Part shown: positions 8,652 to 13,076 of the stretch, piece by piece
How positions within the stretch are numbered: the first letter of the stretch is position 1
Layout: every line of letters starts with the position of its first letter
DNA from: Elusimicrobiota bacterium
GTDB lineage: Bacteria > Elusimicrobiota > Elusimicrobia > UBA1565
Direction of reading: 5' to 3'
Assembly: GCA_003450735.1 (NCBI GenBank)
Contig: DMEZ01000050.1
Coordinates: 35,968-49,043 of the forward strand
Length of the DNA: 13,076 bases
Position numbers and translations under genes: made by a program
The notes under the pieces: generated by a model
What the model was told of the DNA's origin: nothing
Database searches by the model: none
Seen by the model: only the letters and a program-made list of their open reading frames with translations

Positions 8652-8680
8652 TATATAGCCTGAATTCCCTGGAATTTCAA
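8652..8680 (-). promoter_or_regulatory. Sigma-70-type promoter for the lysozyme-like/peptidase operon
   Basis: On the minus strand, TTGAAA (8680-8675, 5 of 6 consensus), a 17-bp spacer, and TATATA (8657-8652, 5 of 6). This is the best promoter match in the window and an AT-rich island in very GC-rich DNA. The predicted start is near 8645, only about 20 bases from the terminator-like hairpin. The spacer contains an inverted repeat (8661-8679) that could be an operator. Confidence 0.65.
8661..8679. promoter_or_regulatory. Imperfect palindrome within the promoter (operator candidate)
   Basis: TGAATTCC, two bases (CT), then GGAATTTCA: the arms are inverted repeats apart from one extra T in the right arm. 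The dyad fills the spacer and part of the -35 of the minus-strand promoter and lies 15 bases from the glgA-type -10. A protein bound here could block the leftward promoter and perhaps affect the rightward one. No matching site was noticed elsewhere in the window. Confidence 0.35.
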
Positions 8681-8693
8681 GGGGGGGTCTCTT

Positions 8694-8702
8694 TGATACA
8701 AT
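8694..8702 (+). promoter_or_regulatory. Extended -10 promoter for the glgA-type/glgE operon
   Basis: TGATACAAT is an extended -10 (TG, one base, TACAAT with 5 of 6 consensus). The matching -35 position (ATTTCA, 8674-8679) is poor, as is common with extended -10 promoters. Transcription would start near 8709, giving a leader of about 24 bases that carries the ribosome site AAAGAGG at 8719-8725, seven bases before the ATG at 8733. Confidence 0.55.
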
Positions 8703-8732
8703 GCTCTCCAGGTCATCCAAAGAGGCCCCATC

Positions 8733-9938
8733 ATGAAAGTCGTCTTCTACACCAACGAATACCCCCCCTACAACTACGGCGGCGCCGGCGTCGTCGTGGA
8801 GTACCTCACGCGCGAGCTCTCCAAGCTCATGGACGTGGAAGTCCGCGCCTTCGGCGACCAGCGCTCCCGCAAGCCGCATCTCGAAGTCACCGGCTTTGAG
8901 GCCTGGAAGGAGCTCTCCAAAGGCGCCCACGAGGGCTTCGGCAAGGCCCTCGAGGCCGTGAGCGTCAACCTCCAGTTCTGCAAGAACAACACGGCCGACA
9001 TCGTCCACTGCCACACCTGGTACACCAACCTGGGCGGCTTCTTCGCGAAGATCCTCTACGGGATCCCCTTCGTGATGACGACGCACTCCCTCGAGCCCCT
9101 GCGCCCCTGGAAGCGCGAGCAGCTGGGCCAAGCCTACGACCTCAGCTGCTGGATCGAGCGCAACGCCGTCCGCGCCGCGGACGCCGTCATCGCCGTCTCC
9201 GCGGGGATGAAGCAGGACATCCTCTCCTGCTACGGCGTGCCGGCCTCCAAGGTCCACGTCATCCACAACGGCATCGACCTCGACGAGTTCCGACGCTCGG
9301 ACTCGACGAAAGCCCGCCGCAGATGGAAGGTCGACCTGAAGACCCCCTATGTCCTTTTCGTCGGCCGCATCACGCGCCAGAAGGGCATCATCCACCTCGT
9401 CAACGCGGTGCGCCACATCCGCCCCGACGCACAGGTCGTCCTCTGCGCCGGCGCCCCGGACACGAAGGAGATCGCGCATGAGATGAAGGCCACGGTCTCG
9501 GCCATCCAGAGGACCCGCAAGAACGTGGTCTGGATCCGGAAGATGGTGCCCAAGGACGAACTCATCGAGCTCTACAGCCACGCGGCCGTCTTCTGCTGCC
9601 CCTCCATCTACGAGCCCTTCGGCATCATCAACGTCGAGGCCATGGCCTGCGGGACGCCGGTCGTCGCCTCCGCGGTGGGCGGCATCAAGGAGGTCGTCGT
9701 GCCCGAGAAGACGGGCCTCCTCGTGCCCTTCCAGGCGCGCAAAGACGGCACCTACGAGCCCCATGACCCCGCGAGGTTCTCCCGAGGCCTGGCCGACGCG
9801 ATCAACCGCATCCTGGCGAACCCCGCCCTGCAGAGGCGGTTCTCCCGCGAGGGGCGCAAGCGGGTGGAGCAGCACTTCACCTGGAAGAGCGTCGCCCGCA
9901 AGACCGCCGACCTCTACAAGAGCCTGGTGAAACGATGA
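8733..9938 (+). CDS. glgM: GT4-family glycogen synthase / alpha-maltose-1-phosphate synthase (GlgA/GlgM type)
   Basis: A 401-residue GT-B glycosyltransferase of family GT4, close in layout to the actinobacterial-type 'glycogen synthase'. The N-domain begins KVVFYTNEYPP and YGGAG (15-19), the glycine-rich acceptor-side loop, followed by DIVHCHTW. The C-domain has FVGRITRQKG with Arg212 and Lys217 for nucleotide-sugar phosphate binding, and the E-x7-E motif EPFGIINVE (Glu294, Glu302). In actinobacteria this type joins ADP-glucose to glucose-1-phosphate, making maltose-1-phosphate (GlgM), and can also extend glucan. The gene downstream is GlgE, which consumes maltose-1-phosphate, so the GlgM role is favoured here. 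The ATG has a good ribosome site (AAAGAGG) and an extended -10 promoter; the stop overlaps the glgE start. GT4 family is certain; donor and exact product are inferred from the neighbour. Confidence 0.88.
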   Translation: MKVVFYTNEYPPYNYGGAGVVVEYLTRELSKLMDVEVRAFGDQRSRKPHLEVTGFEAWKELSKGAHEGFGKALEAVSVNLQFCKNNTADIVHCHTWYTNLGGFFAKILYGIPFVMTTHSLEPLRPWKREQLGQAYDLSCWIERNAVRAADAVIAVSAGMKQDILSCYGVPASKVHVIHNGIDLDEFRRSDSTKARRRWKVDLKTPYVLFVGRITRQKGIIHLVNAVRHIRPDAQVVLCAGAPDTKEIAHEMKATVSAIQRTRKNVVWIRKMVPKDELIELYSHAAVFCCPSIYEPFGIINVEAMACGTPVVASAVGGIKEVVVPEKTGLLVPFQARKDGTYEPHDPARFSRGLADAINRILANPALQRRFSREGRKRVEQHFTWKSVARKTADLYKSLVKR

Positions 9939-11965
9939 GAAAACGCAAAGCTTCCGCGGACTGGGGACGGGTCGCCATCGAGGCGGTCGCCCCCGAGCTC
10001 GACGGCGGGCGCTTCCCGGTGAAGCGCGTCGTCGGGGAGACGGTGCAGGTCGAGGCGGACATCTTCGCCGACGGCCACGACGCGCTCGCCGCGCGCCTCC
10101 TCCACCGGCCGCCGGGCTCGAAGGACTGGGCCGAGGCGCCGATGCGCTTCTACGACAACGACCGCTGGCGCGGCGAGTTCATGACGGAGGGGATCGGGGT
10201 CCACGTTTTCACCCTCGAGGCCTGGGTCGACCGCTTCTCGAGCTGGAAGCGCGACCTCGTCAAGCGCCTCGAGGCGGGGCAGGAGGCTTCCGCCGAGCTG
10301 CTCGCCGGAGCGGACCTGGCCGCCGAGGCGGCCCAGGCCGCCGGCGCGGGCGTGGAGGCGGCGGGAAAGCCGTTCTCCGCTCCCGCCGCACCCGAAGCGC
10401 CTATTGCGCTGAGCGGTGCCGAGAGCCTGGAGGCCTGCGCCCGCCTGCTCCGGCAGACTCCAGCCCCGCAGGCCGCCGTCGAGACCGTCTTGAGCCCCGA
10501 GATCGCCGCGCTCATGGCGCGCTTCGCCCCGCGCGGGCGCGTGACCCGCTATGAGAAGGATCTCGAAGTGGTCGTGGACCGCGAGCGGGCGCGCTTCAGC
10601 GCCTGGTACGAGTTCTTCCCAAGGTCCTGTGCCCAGGAGCCGCGGCACGCCGCTTTCAAGGACTGCGAGAAGCGCCTGGAGTACGCCGCCTCGATGGGCT
10701 TCGACGTGGTCTACCTGCCGCCCATCCACCCCATCGGCCTCTCGCACCGCAAGGGACGCAACAACTCGACGACCTGCCGCCCGGGCGACCCGGGCAGCCC
10801 CTGGGCCATCGGCTCGGAGCAGGGCGGGCACCTCGCCGTCCACCCCGAGCTCGGCACGCTCGAGGACTTCCAGGCCTTCCGCCGCAAGGCCGAGAAGCTC
10901 GGCCTCGAGCTCGCTCTCGACATCGCCTTCCAATGCTCGCCCGACCATCCCTACGCGAAGGAGCACCCCGAGTGGTTCCGGCGCCGGCCGGACGGCAGCA
11001 TCCGCTACGCGGAGAACCCGCCCAAGAAGTACGAGGACATCTACCCCTTCGACATGGAGGGCGAAGCCTGGGAGCCGCTCTGGGAGGAGCTCAAGAACGT
11101 GTTCCTCTACTGGGCCGAGCAGGGCGTGCGCATCTTCCGGGTGGACAACCCCCACACCAAACCCTTCGCCTTCTGGGAGCGCGCCATCCGGGACGTGAAG
11201 AAGGTCTACCCGGACGTGCTCTTCCTGGCGGAGGCCTTCACCCGCCCGAAAGTCATGTACCGCCTGGCCAAGCTCGGCTTCTCGCAGTCCTACACCTATT
11301 TCGCCTGGCGCAGCACGAAGTGGGAGCTGACCGAGTACCTCACCGAGCTCACCCAGGGGCCGGCCAAGGAGTTCTTCCGCCCCAACTTCTGGCCGAACAC
11401 GCCCGACATCCTCACCTCGGTCCACGTGGAGGGCGGGCGGCCGGCGTTCCAATCCCGCTTCATCCTGGCCGCCGCCCTGGGGGCCAGCTACGGCATCTAC
11501 GGGCCGGCCTTCGAACTCTGCGTCAACCGGCCCCGCCAGCAGGGCAGCGAGGAGTACCTGGACTCCGAGAAGTACGAGATCAAGCGCTGGGACCTGGGCG
11601 AGCCGCAGAGCCTGAGGCTCCTCATCGCCAAGGTCAACCGCATCCGCCGGGAGAACCCGGCCCTTCAGAGCAACCGCGGCCTGCACTTCCACCCCACCGA
11701 CAACGAGCGCCTCCTCTGCTTCAGCAAGCGCAGCGAGGGGCTGGGCAACGTCATCCTCGCGGTCGTGAACCTCGACTGGCGCTGGGCCCAGTCGGGCTGG
11801 GTGGACGTCCCCGTGGCCTCCCTGGGCCTCGACCCCATGAAGCCCTACCAGGTGCGCGACCTGCTCAGCGATGCGCGCTACACCTGGAACGGCTCCCGGA
11901 ATTTCGTGAAGCTCGACCCCGCCGTCCTGCCGGCGCACCTGTTCCGGGTCGAGCAGGCGGCTTGA
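9935..11965 (+). CDS. glgE: Alpha-1,4-glucan:maltose-1-phosphate maltosyltransferase (GlgE)
   Basis: A 676-residue GH13 enzyme that transfers maltosyl units from maltose-1-phosphate to the non-reducing end of alpha-1,4-glucan. An N-terminal beta domain (about 1-105) has the FYDNDRWRGEF block with an Ala/Glu-rich helical insert (about 105-195), both usual for GlgE. Then comes the barrel: FDVVYLPPIHPIG, the GSEQGGHLAVHPELGT segment, FRVDNPHTKP with nucleophile Asp404, FLAEAFTRP with acid/base Glu433, and NTPDIL with Asp491. The 29-residue distance between nucleophile and acid/base matches characterised GlgE. A C-terminal beta domain (about 575-676) closes it. It starts within the stop of the GT4 gene (ATGA, 9935-9938), so the pair is coupled. 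No branching enzyme, trehalose synthase or maltokinase is in the window. Confidence 0.96.
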   Translation: MRKRKASADWGRVAIEAVAPELDGGRFPVKRVVGETVQVEADIFADGHDALAARLLHRPPGSKDWAEAPMRFYDNDRWRGEFMTEGIGVHVFTLEAWVDRFSSWKRDLVKRLEAGQEASAELLAGADLAAEAAQAAGAGVEAAGKPFSAPAAPEAPIALSGAESLEACARLLRQTPAPQAAVETVLSPEIAALMARFAPRGRVTRYEKDLEVVVDRERARFSAWYEFFPRSCAQEPRHAAFKDCEKRLEYAASMGFDVVYLPPIHPIGLSHRKGRNNSTTCRPGDPGSPWAIGSEQGGHLAVHPELGTLEDFQAFRRKAEKLGLELALDIAFQCSPDHPYAKEHPEWFRRRPDGSIRYAENPPKKYEDIYPFDMEGEAWEPLWEELKNVFLYWAEQGVRIFRVDNPHTKPFAFWERAIRDVKKVYPDVLFLAEAFTRPKVMYRLAKLGFSQSYTYFAWRSTKWELTEYLTELTQGPAKEFFRPNFWPNTPDILTSVHVEGGRPAFQSRFILAAALGASYGIYGPAFELCVNRPRQQGSEEYLDSEKYEIKRWDLGEPQSLRLLIAKVNRIRRENPALQSNRGLHFHPTDNERLLCFSKRSEGLGNVILAVVNLDWRWAQSGWVDVPVASLGLDPMKPYQVRDLLSDARYTWNGSRNFVKLDPAVLPAHLFRVEQAA

Positions 11966-11997
11966 CGATGCGCGCGAGAATCTCGTTGAATACGGGC

Positions 11998-12675
11998 ATG
12001 AAGAGACTCCCGCTCGCCTTCGCCGCCGCCGTGCTGCTGGCCGGCCCTTCGTTCGCGGCCGGCCCGACCGCCGCAAAGACCAAGGACAAGAGCGCCGCCG
12101 CCTCCCTGCTCGAGCCCGAGAAGGCCAACCTCGCCGCCCCGCCCGTCTTCAAGGTCAAGTTCACGACCACGAAGGGCGAGTTCACCCTCAAGGTCACTAC
12201 CGACTGGTCTCCCAACGGAGCGCGGCGCTTCTACAACCTCGTGAAGATCGGCTACTACGACAACGTGGCCTTCTTCCGCAACATCCAGGGGTTCATGGTG
12301 CAGTTCGGCATCCACGGCGACCCGGCCGTGAACGCCAAGTGGCGCAACGCCCGCATCCTCGACGACCCGATGGGCGTGCAGAGCAACAAGAAGGGCTTCG
12401 TGACCTACGCCATGGCCGGCCCCAACACCCGGACCTGCCAGCTCTTCATCAACTTCGGCGACAACTCCACGTCGCTGGACAACCAGGGCTTCACCCCGTT
12501 CGGCAAGGTCGTCTCGGGGATGGAGGTCGTCGAGAAGCTCTATAACGGCTACGGAGAGGGCGCTCCCCGCGGGATGGGCCCCGAGCAGAACCGCATCCAG
12601 GACGAAGGCAACGCCTATCTCAAGAAGGACTTCCCCAAGCTGGACTACATCAAGACCGCGCGGATCGTGAAGTAG
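11998..12675 (+). CDS. Exported cyclophilin-type peptidyl-prolyl cis-trans isomerase
   Basis: A 225-residue protein. I chose the ATG at 11998 because it gives a standard signal peptide (MKRLPLAF, hydrophobic to about residue 15, AxA-type cleavage near 20-21). An in-frame ATG at 11968 with an AGGCGG upstream would add ten residues and cannot be excluded. After an Ala/Lys linker the cyclophilin domain spans about 50-182: FFRNIQGFMVQFG holds Arg94, Phe99, Met100 and Gln102 of the active site, and MAGPNTRTCQLFINF holds Gln148 and Phe150. The RIQDEGNAYLKKDFPKLDYI tail is seen in a subgroup of bacterial secreted isomerases. It would speed proline isomerisation in proteins outside the cytoplasm. It follows glgE by 32 bases and is followed directly by a close second copy, so it could be read from the glycan operon. 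Confidence 0.92.
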   Translation: MKRLPLAFAAAVLLAGPSFAAGPTAAKTKDKSAAASLLEPEKANLAAPPVFKVKFTTTKGEFTLKVTTDWSPNGARRFYNLVKIGYYDNVAFFRNIQGFMVQFGIHGDPAVNAKWRNARILDDPMGVQSNKKGFVTYAMAGPNTRTCQLFINFGDNSTSLDNQGFTPFGKVVSGMEVVEKLYNGYGEGAPRGMGPEQNRIQDEGNAYLKKDFPKLDYIKTARIVK

Positions 12676-13076
12676 ATGGACGACACGAAAGCCCCAGCCG
12701 TCTTCAAAGTCCAGTTCACGACCACGAAAGGCGAGTTCGCCGTGGAAGTCCACACCGACTGGTCGCCCCACGGGGCCCGGCGCTTCTTCGACCTCGTGAA
12801 GGCCGGCTACTACGACGACGCCGCCTTCTTCCGCAACATCGGCGGGTTCATGGTGCAGTTCGGCATCCATGGCGATCCGGCCGTGAACGCCAAGTGGCGC
12901 GGCGAGCGCATCCAGGACGACCCGATGGGCGTGCAGAGCAACAAGAAGGGCTTCCTCACCTTCGCCATGGCGGGGCCCAACACCCGGACGACCCAGCTCT
13001 TCATCAACTTCGCAGACAACTCCCGGCTCGACGGCATGGGCTTCACCCCCATCGCGAAGGTCGTCTCGGGGATGGA
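12148..13076 (+). repeat. Tandem gene duplication (direct repeat of cyclophilin domain, offset 555 bases)
   Basis: The segment from about 12148 (FKVKFTTTKGE) to about 12520 is repeated from about 12703 onward at an offset of 555 bases. Long identical runs occur, such as GATGGGCGTGCAGAGCAACA in both copies, and differences concentrate near the 5' part. This is coding duplication, not a mobile repeat; the second copy runs off the window. Confidence 0.85.
12676..13076 (+). CDS. Second cyclophilin-type peptidyl-prolyl isomerase, no signal peptide; 3' end cut by window
   Basis: The ATG comes immediately after the TAG of the previous gene (TAGATG, zero spacing), and 133 residues are visible before the window ends. 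The protein begins MDDTKAPAVFKVQFTTTKGE, so it lacks the signal peptide and linker of its neighbour and is probably cytoplasmic. The active-site block is kept (FFRNIGGFMVQFG, MAGPNTRTTQLFINF). The alignment with copy one runs without gaps for a long stretch at a constant offset of 555 bases; for instance 12292-12345 and 12847-12900 differ at only two positions that I can see. This is a tandem duplication. The likely Gly-Tyr-Gly-Glu C-terminal part lies beyond the window. Confidence 0.9.
   Translation, partial: MDDTKAPAVFKVQFTTTKGEFAVEVHTDWSPHGARRFFDLVKAGYYDDAAFFRNIGGFMVQFGIHGDPAVNAKWRGERIQDDPMGVQSNKKGFLTFAMAGPNTRTTQLFINFADNSRLDGMGFTPIAKVVSGM

Noticed and set aside
8435..8734. A 99-residue minus-strand frame spanning the glgA-type upstream region
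   Set aside because: It crosses both promoters and the terminator hairpin and overlaps the lysozyme-like gene in another frame, with no motif.
10933..11967. N-terminal extension of the first cyclophilin into glgE
   Set aside because: The extension is glgE read in a wrong frame; the signal peptide begins at 11998.
11975..11985. Palindrome CGAGAATCTCG between glgE and the cyclophilin gene
   Set aside because: Eleven bases with no promoter elements around it and too small a loop for a hairpin; easily a chance match.
9914..12076. A 720-residue open frame antisense to glgE
   Set aside because: It mirrors the glgE gene; the translation is low-complexity Ala/Glu/Gly/Val/Leu text without motifs. 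GC-rich third positions keep antisense frames open.

Overview
The window is about 13 kb of very GC-rich, tightly packed bacterial DNA. It holds thirteen genes (two cut by the window ends), and neighbours in the same direction mostly overlap or lie a few bases apart. The best lineage clue is the pilin-like gene at 3204-3647. The part after its hydrophobic segment (PKFAELIRKA, then a KGNLGAMRSALSIFYGD-type stretch) looks like the pilins that are greatly expanded in Elusimicrobiota. An uncultured, high-GC member of that phylum is my best guess; this is inferred from protein resemblance, not from any marker gene.

Layout, left to right. (1) 1-1844, plus strand: the 3' end of a short-type 6-phosphogluconate dehydrogenase overlapping zwf (glucose-6-phosphate dehydrogenase), giving two steps of the oxidative pentose phosphate pathway. 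(2) 1855-2523, minus strand: a membrane-anchored protein of unknown function. (3) 2590-6012, plus strand: four overlapping genes for a small lipoprotein, an odd pilin-like protein, an alanine-rich helical-repeat lipoprotein, and a six-TM protein with a degenerate HSP90/GHKL-like core. This is the least explained and most interesting part of the window. (4) 8594-6016, minus strand: a three-gene cell-envelope operon for a lysozyme-like secreted protein, a secreted HExxH metallopeptidase, and a single-TM protein with beta-sandwich-like domains. (5) 8733-11965, plus strand: a GT4 glycogen/maltose-1-phosphate synthase and GlgE maltosyltransferase, overlapping by 4 bases, which is the core of the GlgE route to alpha-glucan. 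(6) 11998 to the end, plus strand: two tandem cyclophilin-type peptidyl-prolyl isomerases, the first exported and the second without a signal peptide.

Two intergenic regions carry readable regulatory signals. Between 2523 and 2590, divergent promoter-like elements lie so close to the start codons that leaderless mRNAs are plausible. Between 8594 and 8733, a good minus-strand sigma-70-type promoter is followed about 20 bases after its predicted start site by a strong intrinsic-terminator hairpin. The T-tract of that hairpin ends one base before the ATG of the lysozyme-like gene, which suggests attenuation or a very short RNA. The glgA-type gene has its own extended -10 promoter facing the other way.

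By function, the carbohydrate genes (gnd-type, zwf, GT4 synthase, glgE) link NAD(P)H production and glucan storage. The middle of the window is dominated by envelope proteins whose roles cannot be read from sequence alone. No tRNA, rRNA, CRISPR, insertion sequence or phage gene was seen. No gap longer than 300 bases lacks a gene.
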